NCBI GenBank assembly: GCA_963711725.1
Contig: CAVQFO010000032.1
Coordinates: forward strand, 35,223-99,222
Length of the DNA stretch: 64,000 nucleotides
Direction of reading: 5' to 3'
Source: CAVQFO01 sp963711725
GTDB taxonomy: Bacteria > Pseudomonadota > Gammaproteobacteria > Nitrococcales > Aquisalimonadaceae
Part shown: positions 15,617 through 25,317 of the stretch, in pieces
Position numbering within the stretch: the stretch's first letter is position 1
Layout: each line of letters opens with the position of its first letter
Notes under the pieces: model-generated
Told to the model about the DNA's origin: nothing
The model's database searches: none
What the model saw: only the letters and a program-made list of their open reading frames with translations
Made by a program: the position numbers and the translations under genes

Positions 15617-18502
15617 GTGTTAGCACTTCCCGGGTACAACGTTAACCAGCTCATGTTCAGCGGCCGCAATTCCCGTGTCTATCGCGGGATGCGCACCGCC
15701 GATTCGCAGCCGGTCATTCTCAAAATGCTGGACCGCGAATACCCCAGCGCGGACGAGGTTGCGCGGTTTCGGCACGAATACGCGCTGACCCGGCGTCTGC
15801 CCGCCGACGCCGCGGTTCAGGCCCTGGATCTGCTCTCCCACCGCAACACATTGATCCTGGTGACGGAAGACTTCGGCGGGAGATCTCTTGCCGACATCCT
15901 GGCCGAGGGCCGGCTTCCCATTGAAGACGCCTTGCGGCTATTCGTGCGTCTGGTCCGCCGGTTGGATGCCATTCACCGCGAAGGCGTGATTCACAAGGAC
16001 GTCAATCCAGCCAACATCGTCTGGAATATCGAAACGGACGTACTGAAGTTCATCGATTTCGGCATCTCCGCCGAAGTGGATGGCGAAACCGGCAGCGGCA
16101 CGGCCGGGCCCATGGCCGGCAACGTCGATTACATCGCGCCGGAGCAGACGGGGCGGATGAACCGGCCCGTGGACTACCGCAGCGACTACTACTCCCTGGG
16201 TGTGCTGTTCTATGAGGTGCTCTCGCGGCGCCTTCCTTTCGAGGGCGCCCAGGCCCTGGACCTGGTGCATCGGCACATCGCGGTATCGCCGCCGCCACTG
16301 GATTCCCTGGACCCCTCCATTCCCGAGCCCATCGCCCGAATCGTCGACAAGCTGCTCGCGAAAAGCGCCGACGAGCGATATCAAAGCGCCGAGGGCCTGG
16401 TCTTCGATCTGGAAAAGTGCCAGCGCCGGCTGGTGGAGCAAGGGGTCGTTCGGCCGTTTCCGCTGGCCCGCAACGACGTGCCCACCGTGCTGCGGCTCCC
16501 TCAAAAGCTCTACGGCCGGGAAGCGCAGGTCGAAACCCTGCTGCGGGCGTTTGCCGCCTCCGCCGGCGGCCGCCCGGAGGTGGTGCTGGTCGCGGGCTAT
16601 GCCGGCGTGGGCAAGAGTGCCCTCGTGCAGGAAGTGCGCAGCACGGTGGTGGCCCAGGGTGGGTTTTTCATCGTCGGCAAATTCGACCAGTTCCAACGCA
16701 GCATTCCCTATGCGGGTTTCGCCGAGGCGTTCGAACACCTGGCTCGCCAGCTGCTGAGCAACGACGAGGCCGGACTCAATGCGCTGCTGCCGCAACTTCA
16801 GGCCGCCGTGGGTGACGACGGCCGCGTACTCGTGGAGATCGCCCCTCACCTTGGCGCGATTCTGGGGCCGCAGCCGGATTTGCCCCCGCTGGAGCCCCAG
16901 GATGCGCAGAAACGGGTGGCGCGGGTATTTCGCAGTTTCGTCTCGGCGCTGGCCGGCGAGGACCGTCCCCTGGTGTTTTTCCTGGACGATCTGCACTGGG
17001 CCGACGGTGCTTCCCTGCGATTACTGGCGGATATCGCCGGCGACCCTTCCGTCCGCCACTCCTTGATACTGGGCGCGTATCGGGACAACGAAGTCGACGG
17101 CGCCCATCCGCTGATGGCCACCATTCGCAACCTGCGCGAAGCGGGACGAGCGGTGCGCATGGTCACACTGGGAGGGCTGGCCCAGGAAGACATCGCTCAG
17201 ATGCTCGCGGACACCTTGCGTTGTGGCCAGGACGACGCCGCCGAGCTGGCCGGGCTGCTTTTCCGCAAGACCCTGGGGAACCCCTTCTTCGTGGGGCAAT
17301 TCCTGCGCACGCTCTGCACCGCCGGCCTGCTGCGCTACGACGGCATGAGCCGGTGCTGGCGATGGGATCTGGCCGCCATCGAACAACAGGAATTCACCGA
17401 CAACGTGGTGGACTTCATGGCCGACCGGGTCCGCGCACTGCCCCCGGACACCATCGAGGCGCTGGAGTCGGCGGCGATCCTGGGGAACGCCTTCGATCTG
17501 CAAACCGTGTCCCTGGTTCTGGATCGTGAGCCCGAACAGGTGGCGGAGCTGTTGTGGCCGGCCGTGCGTGACGGTCTGTTGCTTCCCCTGGACGACGCCT
17601 ACCAGTATGTCGGGCCCGGCACGGATCCAACCGTGGTGCGCTATCGCTTCCTGCACGACCGGGTGCAACAGGCGGCGGCCTCGGTGACCGAGGAGCTGGA
17701 TGCGCCCCGGCTGCACCTGGCCGCCGGTCGGCTGCTGCGCGATTCCGTTGCCGATCCCTCGGACAGCGAACGTTTATTCGAAATCGTCGACCACCTCAAC
17801 AGAGCGCAAGACCTGATTACCGAGGGCGCCGAGCGCACCCAACTGATCGAATTGAACCACGCTGCCGGCGAGCGTGCCCTGGCGTCCGCCGCCTACGACA
17901 TCGCCCTGCGTTTCCTGAGGCAGGGTCTGGCCCTGCTTCCCGAGAACCCCTGGGTAGAGTGCTACGGCGTGACGCGCGCCCTGTATCATGCCGCCGCCGG
18001 GGCGGCCTACAGCACCGCCCGCTTCGACGAACTGGACGCATTCATCGGCGAAATCATGGCCCACGGCCGGGATATTCTCGATCGCGTGCCGGCGTATCAC
18101 CTCAAGATCCTGGCCGCGATCCATCGTCGCGATGCTGCAGGCAGTGTCAGCACGGGGTTGGAGGGCTTGGCTCGGTTGGGAATGAAGTTGCCGCCGAACC
18201 CGGGCGGCATCCGTGTTGTTTGGGAATATCTTCGCACGCGGATCGCATTGGCCGGCAAGAGCCCCAGGGATCTGGTGGAGTTGCCGCGCACGGAGGAGCC
18301 GCGGGTGAGTGCGATGATGGAGCTTGCCAGCGCCTTGCAGGTTCCCGCCTATCATTCGCGCCCCATGTTGTCCTTGCTGCTGGTCTTCAGACAGATCCGG
18401 CTCTCGCTGCGCCACGGCAATCAAGCGGATTCGTGCAAGGCGTATCTGTCCTACGCATCGTTCCTGGGCGGATGGCTGGGTCAGCGCGACGCCGCCCGGT
18501 AG
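15617..18502 (+). CDS. Ser/Thr kinase-ATPase hybrid sensor, N-terminal part (ends at in-frame TAG)
   Basis: Residues 1-265 form a protein kinase-like domain: VILKML (Lys), HREGVIHKDVNPANIVW (catalytic loop), FIDFGIS (DFG) and YIAPEQTGRMN. A STAND/AAA-type ATPase follows with Walker A AGYAGVGKSALV and Walker B LVFFLDDLHWAD, then a long TPR-like helical region. This is the standard start of the trifunctional Ser/Thr kinase/ATPase/histidine kinase sensors, normally one chain of about 1,700-1,900 residues. GTG 15617 (AGGGA upstream) fits the domain start; the frame is open from GTG 15563. The ORF stops at TAG 18500-18502 in the middle of the helical region, with the same frame continuing afterwards. 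Confidence 0.85.
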   Translation: MLALPGYNVNQLMFSGRNSRVYRGMRTADSQPVILKMLDREYPSADEVARFRHEYALTRRLPADAAVQALDLLSHRNTLILVTEDFGGRSLADILAEGRLPIEDALRLFVRLVRRLDAIHREGVIHKDVNPANIVWNIETDVLKFIDFGISAEVDGETGSGTAGPMAGNVDYIAPEQTGRMNRPVDYRSDYYSLGVLFYEVLSRRLPFEGAQALDLVHRHIAVSPPPLDSLDPSIPEPIARIVDKLLAKSADERYQSAEGLVFDLEKCQRRLVEQGVVRPFPLARNDVPTVLRLPQKLYGREAQVETLLRAFAASAGGRPEVVLVAGYAGVGKSALVQEVRSTVVAQGGFFIVGKFDQFQRSIPYAGFAEAFEHLARQLLSNDEAGLNALLPQLQAAVGDDGRVLVEIAPHLGAILGPQPDLPPLEPQDAQKRVARVFRSFVSALAGEDRPLVFFLDDLHWADGASLRLLADIAGDPSVRHSLILGAYRDNEVDGAHPLMATIRNLREAGRAVRMVTLGGLAQEDIAQMLADTLRCGQDDAAELAGLLFRKTLGNPFFVGQFLRTLCTAGLLRYDGMSRCWRWDLAAIEQQEFTDNVVDFMADRVRALPPDTIEALESAAILGNAFDLQTVSLVLDREPEQVAELLWPAVRDGLLLPLDDAYQYVGPGTDPTVVRYRFLHDRVQQAAASVTEELDAPRLHLAAGRLLRDSVADPSDSERLFEIVDHLNRAQDLITEGAERTQLIELNHAAGERALASAAYDIALRFLRQGLALLPENPWVECYGVTRALYHAAAGAAYSTARFDELDAFIGEIMAHGRDILDRVPAYHLKILAAIHRRDAAGSVSTGLEGLARLGMKLPPNPGGIRVVWEYLRTRIALAGKSPRDLVELPRTEEPRVSAMMELASALQVPAYHSRPMLSLLLVFRQIRLSLRHGNQADSCKAYLSYASFLGGWLGQRDAAR

Positions 18503-18517
18503 ATTGCGAAGGTTGCG

Positions 18518-21500
18518 ATGGACCTGATGGAGCGGCTGGACGCGGGTTCCCTGCGCGCCAACATCAATTTTCGGACCGCGTATTTCGTAGATTTCTGGTT
18601 TCAGGACCGTCGCGAGCTGGCCTCTCGGTTTCTCGAGTGCTATCAGGACGCACTCGAGTTGGGTGATCCGGAATACACCGGATACGCAGCGACCAGCCAC
18701 CTCTATTTTCGCTTTGTTATGGGCTACAACCTGCGCGATTTGTTGTTGGAAGTGGAGCCCTATGCGGAGACTCTGCGCAAGCTTGGGCTAGGGCGCCAGC
18801 TTTCCGTGTTCAATATCCTGCGGCAGCAGGCCTATAACCTGGCAGACCCGGCCGCCGATCCGTTGGCGATGGCCGAGCCCTACGTGGGCGACCAGGCCGG
18901 GGACGAAAGCGCCGCGCAACAGAGCGACCGCACGGTGGCGTTCCACTTGAGCCTGGCCAAGGCGTATATGGCGTTTCTGTACCGTGAGTACCCTGCGGCG
19001 GTGCGCCATGTGCGCGACAGCCGCCAAAACCGATCCGTGGTTCAGGGGACGCCGCTGTTCGTGCGATCTCTGTTCCTGGACGCGATGATTCACCTCGCCG
19101 CCTATCCCTACTTGGATGATCGCGAAAGGCGGGGCACGCGTCGGCAGATCGCTAAGATTCGTCGAAAAATCAGCAAGTGGGCAGCCGATGGGCATCGGGA
19201 CTTCCGGTATATGGATGCCTTGCTGAACGCCGAATCCTGTTGCCTGCGTGGGGAGACCGACGGCGCGATGGATGGATACCGCAGTGCGATCGAGTTGGCT
19301 CACGGCGTGGACAACTTCCACGACGAAGGCCTGGCCTGCGAACGGGCCGCCCTGTTCTATTCGGGGATCGGCCAGGATCGATTGGCCCACACCCTTCTCC
19401 GCGATGCCCACTACGCCTACGAACGCTGGGGCGCGGTGGGCAAGACCGCCCAATTGGAACGCCTCTATCCGGGGCGCTTCGGTGATAGGCGACCGTCGAC
19501 GGCGGGTACGCGGGAGGCCACCTTGCACTCGGGCTCCGGTTCCTATGGCAGCGGAGGAGGCTCGCTGGACATGGAGGCGGTGATCGAGGCATCCCGGGCG
19601 ATTTCGGAGGAAATCCGGTTCTCCGCGCTGACCCAGAAGCTCATGCGCGTCATCAATGCCACGGCCGGGGCCCAACTGGGCTATCTGTTGTTCGAGGAAC
19701 GCGGCCACTGGGTCGCGCACGCCCGCGTGGGACCCGACGAGGACCGCGTTACCATGCTCGACTCGGTGCCCATCGCCGCCGGGGCCGGCGGTGTGCCGCT
19801 GGTGAGCGAAGGCGTGGTGCACTACGTCGCGCGCAGCCTGGAAAGCGTGGTGCTGGCCGACGCGGCCCGGGATTCGGTATTCATGAACGACCCCTACATC
19901 CGCGCCCAGCAACCCCGGTCCGTGCTTTGTATTCCGCTGGTGCACCAGAGCCGGCTGCGAGGCATCGTCTATCTGGAGAACAATCTGGCTGAAGGCGCGT
20001 TTACGCGGGAGCGCCTGACGATTCTGGAAGCCCTCTCGTCCCAGATCGCCATCTCCCTGGAGAACGCGGCGCTCTACGCCGACATGGAACGCCAGGTTCA
20101 GGAGCGGACCTCCGAACTGGAGTCCGCCCGTGAGGAAGCCGAGGCCGCCAACGACGCCAAGTCCCGTTTTCTGGCCAACATGAGCCACGAGATCCGTACG
20201 CCACTGACCGCCATCATCGGATTCTCCGAAAGCCTGGTGGACGGAGAGTCGCGGCACGCGGTTCCCCCGGCGGCCCGCGAGGCGGCAGCCATCGTTCTGC
20301 GCAACAGCCGCCATTTGCTCGCCCTGATCAACGACATTCTTGATCTGTCGAAGATCGAGGCCGGCCGCGTGGAGCTGGAACAGATCGACTACTCACCCAG
20401 CGGCGTGCTCGCCGACGTGGGTTCCATCGTCGAGGTGATCGCTCGCGCCAAGGGCCTGGATTTCCAGGTGGTGTACGAAACACCGCTGCCGCGTCGGCTG
20501 CGGGGGGACCCCACCCGCCTGCGCCAGGTCCTGCTGAATCTGGCCAATAACGCCGTGAAATTTACCGAATCCGGCGGCGTTACCGTCTACGTTCGATGCG
20601 ATTTCGGCGAGGGCCGTATTGAATTCCGGGTGCGGGATACCGGGGTCGGAATCGAAGCCCCCCAACTCAGGCGGCTGTTTCACCCATTCATGCAGGCCGA
20701 TGCCTCCACCACCCGGCGCTATGGCGGCACGGGCCTGGGCTTGTCCATCGCCAAGCAGTTGGTGGAATTGATGGGCGGCCACGTGGATGTTGAAACCGAA
20801 CCCGGTGAGGGCAGCGTCTTCACCGTCGCCATTCCCACCGGACCGTTGGACGGGGTGGAAATGATCGATTCCCCTGTCAGGCCCACCGCCTCGGTTTCTG
20901 AGCGCGGCAGCTCGATGCTTGAGGGCCGGCTTGCCGGCCGGGTCTTGTGCGCGGAAGACGGCATGGACAACCAACGGCTCATTGATCTCTATGTGCGGAC
21001 CGCCGGCGCCACGGTGACCTTGGTGGAAACCGGCCGGGATGCCGTGGAAGCCGCGCTGAGCGGCGACTACGACCTGGTGCTCATGGATGTGCAAATGCCC
21101 GAGATGAACGGCATCGAGGCCACGCAATTGTTGCGGCAGGCGGGCTTCTCCAGGCCGATTGTCGCGTTGACCGCCAACGTCATGGCCGAAGACGTGGGGC
21201 GGTATCGCCAGGCCGGCTTCGACGACTGGCTGGCAAAGCCCATCAATCGACGCCGGTTTTTCGATCTGCTGGCACGCCATCTGCCCGAAGCCTCCTCGTC
21301 GTCCGGCAGCATGCCGGCTCAGGACGACGAGTATGCCGCGCTGCGCGCGAGCTTCCTCGAAGCCCTGCCGGAGTATGTGGACGCCGTTCGGGAAGCGGTC
21401 CGGGCGGAGGACAGGGATCAGATGCGCGCGGCGGCGCACAAGCTGAAGGGCACGTCGGGCAGCTTCGGCGTAGGTGAAGTCTCGGAGCTTGCGGGCCGTA

Positions 21501-21616
21501 TCGAGCACCTGCTGGCCGAGGCGGGAGACCGCGATCTCCTGGTGGAGGAAAAGGGTGTAATCGATCAGATCGTCTCGGATCTGGAGGAGCACTGCCGCAG
21601 GGCGTTGGCGGAATAG
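18518..21616 (+). CDS. Hybrid sensor histidine kinase, C-terminal part of the same protein (GAF-HisKA-HATPase-REC-HPt)
   Basis: This ORF is in the same frame as the preceding one and 15 bp after its TAG. The intervening codons read IAKVA and join smoothly to MDLMERLDAGSLRANINF. Order: rest of the helical repeat region (1-340), GAF domain (about 350-520), coiled coil, HisKA (FLANMSHEIRTPLTAIIGFS), HATPase_c (NLANNAVKFTESGG; YGGTGLGLSIAKQL), receiver (LVLMDVQMPEMNG) and HPt (AAAHKLKGTSGSFG). It encodes a complete phosphorelay. If the TAG is real, this half could be made separately from ATG 18518, but no good Shine-Dalgarno precedes it. It lies downstream of the GMC and phosphoesterase genes and may sense their product. 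Confidence 0.85.
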   Translation: MDLMERLDAGSLRANINFRTAYFVDFWFQDRRELASRFLECYQDALELGDPEYTGYAATSHLYFRFVMGYNLRDLLLEVEPYAETLRKLGLGRQLSVFNILRQQAYNLADPAADPLAMAEPYVGDQAGDESAAQQSDRTVAFHLSLAKAYMAFLYREYPAAVRHVRDSRQNRSVVQGTPLFVRSLFLDAMIHLAAYPYLDDRERRGTRRQIAKIRRKISKWAADGHRDFRYMDALLNAESCCLRGETDGAMDGYRSAIELAHGVDNFHDEGLACERAALFYSGIGQDRLAHTLLRDAHYAYERWGAVGKTAQLERLYPGRFGDRRPSTAGTREATLHSGSGSYGSGGGSLDMEAVIEASRAISEEIRFSALTQKLMRVINATAGAQLGYLLFEERGHWVAHARVGPDEDRVTMLDSVPIAAGAGGVPLVSEGVVHYVARSLESVVLADAARDSVFMNDPYIRAQQPRSVLCIPLVHQSRLRGIVYLENNLAEGAFTRERLTILEALSSQIAISLENAALYADMERQVQERTSELESAREEAEAANDAKSRFLANMSHEIRTPLTAIIGFSESLVDGESRHAVPPAAREAAAIVLRNSRHLLALINDILDLSKIEAGRVELEQIDYSPSGVLADVGSIVEVIARAKGLDFQVVYETPLPRRLRGDPTRLRQVLLNLANNAVKFTESGGVTVYVRCDFGEGRIEFRVRDTGVGIEAPQLRRLFHPFMQADASTTRRYGGTGLGLSIAKQLVELMGGHVDVETEPGEGSVFTVAIPTGPLDGVEMIDSPVRPTASVSERGSSMLEGRLAGRVLCAEDGMDNQRLIDLYVRTAGATVTLVETGRDAVEAALSGDYDLVLMDVQMPEMNGIEATQLLRQAGFSRPIVALTANVMAEDVGRYRQAGFDDWLAKPINRRRFFDLLARHLPEASSSSGSMPAQDDEYAALRASFLEALPEYVDAVREAVRAEDRDQMRAAAHKLKGTSGSFGVGEVSELAGRIEHLLAEAGDRDLLVEEKGVIDQIVSDLEEHCRRALAE

Positions 21617-21671
21617 GCGGGCGCCGTCCGGTTGCCCCCGCCACCCGCTGCTCCTTGCCGCCGCGCGGCCG

Positions 21672-22637
21672 TCAGTCCTTCGCGATGCCCCAGAACCGCG
21701 CCACGTAGTCCGCGGCACAAATGCCTTTGTCCAGGCTGTACTCGCTGGGCTTGCCGCACTGGTGCGGGCCGTCGCCCGGATCGATGGGGGTGCCGTGGCC
21801 CATGCCCTTGATCATCCAGGTCTCCACCACGGCCTTGCCGTCCTTTTCGTAGATCTTGTGCTCCGCCGGGCCCACGTTTTCGGTAACGGTCGGTTCCTGA
21901 CCGGCCCCGTGGACGTTGGTCCACTGTTTCATGAGTTCACGCAGGCTGTCGGGGCTGATCACGCTGTCGGCGCTGCCCTGCCAGATGGACACCCGGGGCC
22001 ACGGGCCGTGGTAGTCCGGGTTGGCCTCGCGGACCTTGTCACCCCACGCCTTCGGGCTTTCGGAGACGCCGCCCATGCAACCCAGTACGTTGTCGCCCGT
22101 GGTGCACAGGTACGGAATGCCGCCGAAGCTGGCGCCTCCGGCGAAGCGATCGGGATAGGCCGCCAGCATCACCGACACCATGGCCGCTCCGCCGGACAGG
22201 CCGGCCACGTAGACCCGCTTGGAATCCAGGTGGTGCTCCTTCACCGCGTAATCCACCATGGCGACGATGGAGGCGGGTTCGCCCTTGCCGCGATGCTGGT
22301 CGGCGGGGTTGAACCAATTGAAACAGCTCAATTGCTGATTCATGCTGCTTTGCGCCGGAAACACCAGGGCGAAACCGTAGCGGTCCGCCACCTGCAGCCA
22401 GCCCGGTTCGTCGTCGTAGTCTCGGGGTGTCTGGGTGCAGCCATGCAGCGCCACCACCAGGGGCGCCCCCGCCTTGAGCCCGGCGGGCAGGTATTCGTAC
22501 ATGCCCAGGCTGCCGGGGTTGTCGCCGAAGTCGTCGACCTTGGTCAACGACGGGGCAGCGAAAGCCGCGGGCAATCCGAGAATGAACAGCGCCGCGACGA
22601 GAAAAGGAAGGGCCCAAGGGAATCGAAGTCTTTTCAT
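21672..22637 (-). CDS. Secreted PHB-depolymerase/feruloyl-esterase-like hydrolase (LpqC family)
   Basis: A 321-residue protein with a signal peptide of about 27 residues (ending AAFA). The alpha/beta hydrolase fold shows LVVALHGCTQTPRDYD (oxyanion region with the HGC motif of this family), catalytic serine in VYVAGLSGGAAM, and a C-terminal catalytic His near IKGMGHGTP. The family includes extracellular short-chain PHB depolymerases and feruloyl/acetylxylan esterases; the substrate cannot be chosen from sequence. The gene is convergent with the kinase gene and lies after the liv operon, separated from it by a 255-bp gap containing an inverted repeat. Confidence 0.85.
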   Translation of the reverse strand: MKRLRFPWALPFLVAALFILGLPAAFAAPSLTKVDDFGDNPGSLGMYEYLPAGLKAGAPLVVALHGCTQTPRDYDDEPGWLQVADRYGFALVFPAQSSMNQQLSCFNWFNPADQHRGKGEPASIVAMVDYAVKEHHLDSKRVYVAGLSGGAAMVSVMLAAYPDRFAGGASFGGIPYLCTTGDNVLGCMGGVSESPKAWGDKVREANPDYHGPWPRVSIWQGSADSVISPDSLRELMKQWTNVHGAGQEPTVTENVGPAEHKIYEKDGKAVVETWMIKGMGHGTPIDPGDGPHQCGKPSEYSLDKGICAADYVARFWGIAKD

Positions 22638-22772
22638 TATTATCCTCCAGCGTGTGACGGCCCGCCGCCGGGCGGGCGGCGGGCCGATGTCGCTTTCAGA
22701 TAGTTCGATTCCGGGTGGGGTCTTGTCAACACCGACGAAACGATGCCGGCCGATGTGATTGCGTAGGCTTGT

Positions 22773-22866
22773 AAACCACGAAGGGCACGAAGATCACGAA
22801 GCCAACCCCGTAGGATGCGTTGAGAGCAGCGGAACCCATCAACCGACTTCGTGTCCTTCGTGGTTT
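22773..22866. repeat. Inverted repeat AAACCACGAAG...CTTCGTGGTTT
   Basis: Arms 22773-22792 and 22847-22866 pair at 19 of 20 positions. The sequence is of the common CCACGAAGGACACGAAG intergenic type. It lies immediately downstream of livF and may serve as an operon-end hairpin. Confidence 0.7.
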
Positions 22867-22892
22867 GAATTCTTCCTCTCGGCCGAGCCCGG

Positions 22893-23609
22893 CTACAACC
22901 CCAGGTAGGCCTTGCGGATCTCGTCGTTGTCGGCGATTTCCTTGGCCGGGCCCTCGATATGCACCTTGCCTTCGGCCAGCACGTAGGCGTGGTCAGCCAG
23001 CGCCAGGGCCAGATGGACGTTCTGCTCCACCAGAAGCACGGTCAGGCCGTCCGCCCTGAGCTCCTTCAGCGTCATGAACAGCTGCTGGGCCAGCACCGGT
23101 GAAAGCCCGAGCGACATCTCGTCGATCATCAGCACCTTGGGTTCGGCCATCAGCCCCCGGCTTACCGCCACCATCTGCTGTTCGCCGCCGGACAAGGTGC
23201 CGGCCTTTTGATGCAGGCGTTCCTTGATCCGGGGGAAGTAGTGGCAGACCCGATCCAGGTTGCGGTCCTGGTGCGGCCGGGAACGCTTGGTGAACGAGCC
23301 CATTTCCAGGTTTTCCAGCACCGTCATGTCACCGAACAGCTGCCGGCCCTCCGGGACCATGACCACGCCCAGCTCCGCCTTGCGGTAAGCCGGCTCGCGG
23401 GTGATGTCCTCGCCTTCCAGCTTCACGGCGCCGCCGGTGGGGCGGACCGTGCCGGTGATGCTGCGCAGCGTGGTGGTCTTGCCGGCGCCGTTGGCGCCCA
23501 CGATGGTGGTGAGCCGGCCAGCGGGCACTTTCAGCGACGTGCCCCAAAGCACCTGTACTTCACCGTAGCCGGCCTCCAGATTGTCAACTTCCAGCGCGAT
23601 GTCGTTCAT
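22893..23609 (-). CDS. livF: Branched-chain-amino-acid-type ABC transporter ATP-binding protein LivF
   Basis: A 238-residue ATPase: Walker A VGANGAGKTTT, Q-loop region, signature TLSGGEQQM, Walker B KVLMIDEMSLGL and the H-loop (LLVEQNV; LivF-type). The ending IRKAYLGL is typical of LivF. It is the last gene of livKHMGF, and its ATG overlaps the livG stop by 4 bp. It powers import together with LivG. Confidence 0.92.
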   Translation of the reverse strand: MNDIALEVDNLEAGYGEVQVLWGTSLKVPAGRLTTIVGANGAGKTTTLRSITGTVRPTGGAVKLEGEDITREPAYRKAELGVVMVPEGRQLFGDMTVLENLEMGSFTKRSRPHQDRNLDRVCHYFPRIKERLHQKAGTLSGGEQQMVAVSRGLMAEPKVLMIDEMSLGLSPVLAQQLFMTLKELRADGLTVLLVEQNVHLALALADHAYVLAEGKVHIEGPAKEIADNDEIRKAYLGL

Positions 23610-24361
23610 TTTTCCGCCATCAGTTTTTCGGCCATGTCGGGATCGCCCAGGTAGGCTTCCACGACTTCAGGGTGGTTGGCGACTTCTTCCGGGTCGCCCT
23701 GGGCCAGCATTTCGCCAAAATTCAGCACCATGATCCGGTCCGACAGACTCATGACCGCCTGCATCAGGTGCTCGATGATGAGAATCCCGATGTTGCGTTC
23801 CTGACGCACGTTGCGGATGACCTCGATCATGCTGCCGACCTCGGTGGGGTTGAGCCCCGCCAGTACCTCGTCCAGCAGCAAAAGCCGGGGATTGCCGGCC
23901 AAGGCCCGGGCGACCTCCAGGCGCTTCTTGCCCGCGATGGTCAGATGCATGGCCAGCACGCTGGCGCGGTCCGCCAGGCCCACCTCTTCCAGGATTTCGC
24001 GGGCGTGATTCTCTGCCTGGCGAAGCCCCATGCGCTCGCGCCCGAAGCAGGCGCCAACCACCACGTTGTCCAGCACCGTCATGTCGTTCAGCGGCTTCAC
24101 GATCTGGTGAGTTCGGGCCAGGCCGCGGGAAACCACGGAGTAGGGCGGTGCGCCCGTTATGTCCTCGCCCAGCAGCTTCACCGTGCCGGTATCCGGCGGA
24201 ATCACGCCGCTGACCAGGTTGAACAAGGTGGTCTTGCCCGCGCCGTTGGGGCCGATCAGACCGAGGATTTCGCCCTCGTCCATGTGGAAGCTGACGTCGT
24301 TGACGGCCTGGACGCCGCTGAAGCGCTTGCTGACGCCTTCGACTTCGATCAAGCGGGTCAT
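23606..24361 (-). CDS. livG: Branched-chain-amino-acid-type ABC transporter ATP-binding protein LivG
   Basis: A 251-residue ATPase with Walker A IGPNGAGKTTL, Walker B RLLLLDEVLAGL and the LivG-specific C-terminal extension (PEVVEAYLGDPD). The signature position reads TIAGKKRLEVARAL rather than a strict LSGGQ, a common LivG variant. ATG 24361 is chosen over the open frame to 24388 because it makes a 4-bp ATGA overlap with the livM stop. Confidence 0.92.
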   Translation of the reverse strand: MTRLIEVEGVSKRFSGVQAVNDVSFHMDEGEILGLIGPNGAGKTTLFNLVSGVIPPDTGTVKLLGEDITGAPPYSVVSRGLARTHQIVKPLNDMTVLDNVVVGACFGRERMGLRQAENHAREILEEVGLADRASVLAMHLTIAGKKRLEVARALAGNPRLLLLDEVLAGLNPTEVGSMIEVIRNVRQERNIGILIIEHLMQAVMSLSDRIMVLNFGEMLAQGDPEEVANHPEVVEAYLGDPDMAEKLMAEK

Positions 24362-25317
24362 TCGAGCACCTTCCTCGTTGCCGTCCATTTGTCATGCAGC
24401 ACGCCCACCAATCCGCCCGGGGCGAACAACACGATGAGCAGCAGCAGGCCGCCGGCAATCACCAGATGGAAATTGGAAAACGTGGCGGAAGTGAGCAGGT
24501 AGCCCCGGAACTGTTCGTAGACCAGCCCGCCCAGGGCCGCGCCCGCCACGGTTCCCTGGCCGCCGAGCATGAGCATTACGATGGCCTCGATGGACAGGGT
24601 CAGATCGAAGGCCTGATCGGGTTGCACCACGCCGTTCTTGAAGAAGAACAACACGCCCGCCATGGCCGGGATGACGGCCGACAGGCTGTAGATGATGGCT
24701 TTGTAGAGCGGCGCCTTGACGCCCAGCACCATGGCCGCGTCTTCGTCCTCGCGTATGGCGAAAAGCCCCAGTCCGAAGCGTGAGCGCTTGATGAAATAGC
24801 CCAGCAGCAGCGAGGCGGCGAGCAGCGCGATCATCAGAAAATAGGCCCACCAAAGTGCATCCCGGGGCCCGCCCAGCGGTTTGTAGGCCGTGAACGAGAT
24901 GTACATGCCCGTGGAGCCGCCGAAGGGATCGAAATTCGAGACAAAGGCCTTGGTGCCTTCCACCACGCCAATGGTGGCCAGGGCGAAATAGGCGCCGCGC
25001 AGGCGCAGGATCCCCAGGCCCAACAGCAGTGCCAGGCCGCTGACCACCAGCGCCGCGACAAGCATGGCCCACCACAGCGGCCAGCCCCAGGCGGTGATCA
25101 GATAGATGCCCAGCGTGCCGCCCAGGCCGAAGAACACGATGCTGCCGAAGTTCACGTAGCCGGTGTAGCCGATCATCAGATTCAGGTTCAGCGCCAGGAT
25201 CATGTACAGCGCGGCCAGAAACAGGCTCTCCCGCGTGCCGATGCCGCTGAACAGCGGGATGATGGCGAATGCCGCCGCGAAGGCGAGAATGATCCAGAAG
25301 AACGGACGTTTAAGCAT
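24358..25317 (-). CDS. livM: Branched-chain-amino-acid-type ABC transporter permease LivM
   Basis: A 319-residue inner-membrane permease with about nine TM helices. It has the family motifs LNLNLMIGYTGYVNFG, LRLRGAYFALATIGV and MLGGQGTVAGAALGG (EAA-like coupling region before AL-G). The ATG abuts the livH stop (1-bp overlap at 25317). Confidence 0.92.
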   Translation of the reverse strand: MLKRPFFWIILAFAAAFAIIPLFSGIGTRESLFLAALYMILALNLNLMIGYTGYVNFGSIVFFGLGGTLGIYLITAWGWPLWWAMLVAALVVSGLALLLGLGILRLRGAYFALATIGVVEGTKAFVSNFDPFGGSTGMYISFTAYKPLGGPRDALWWAYFLMIALLAASLLLGYFIKRSRFGLGLFAIREDEDAAMVLGVKAPLYKAIIYSLSAVIPAMAGVLFFFKNGVVQPDQAFDLTLSIEAIVMLMLGGQGTVAGAALGGLVYEQFRGYLLTSATFSNFHLVIAGGLLLLIVLFAPGGLVGVLHDKWTATRKVLE

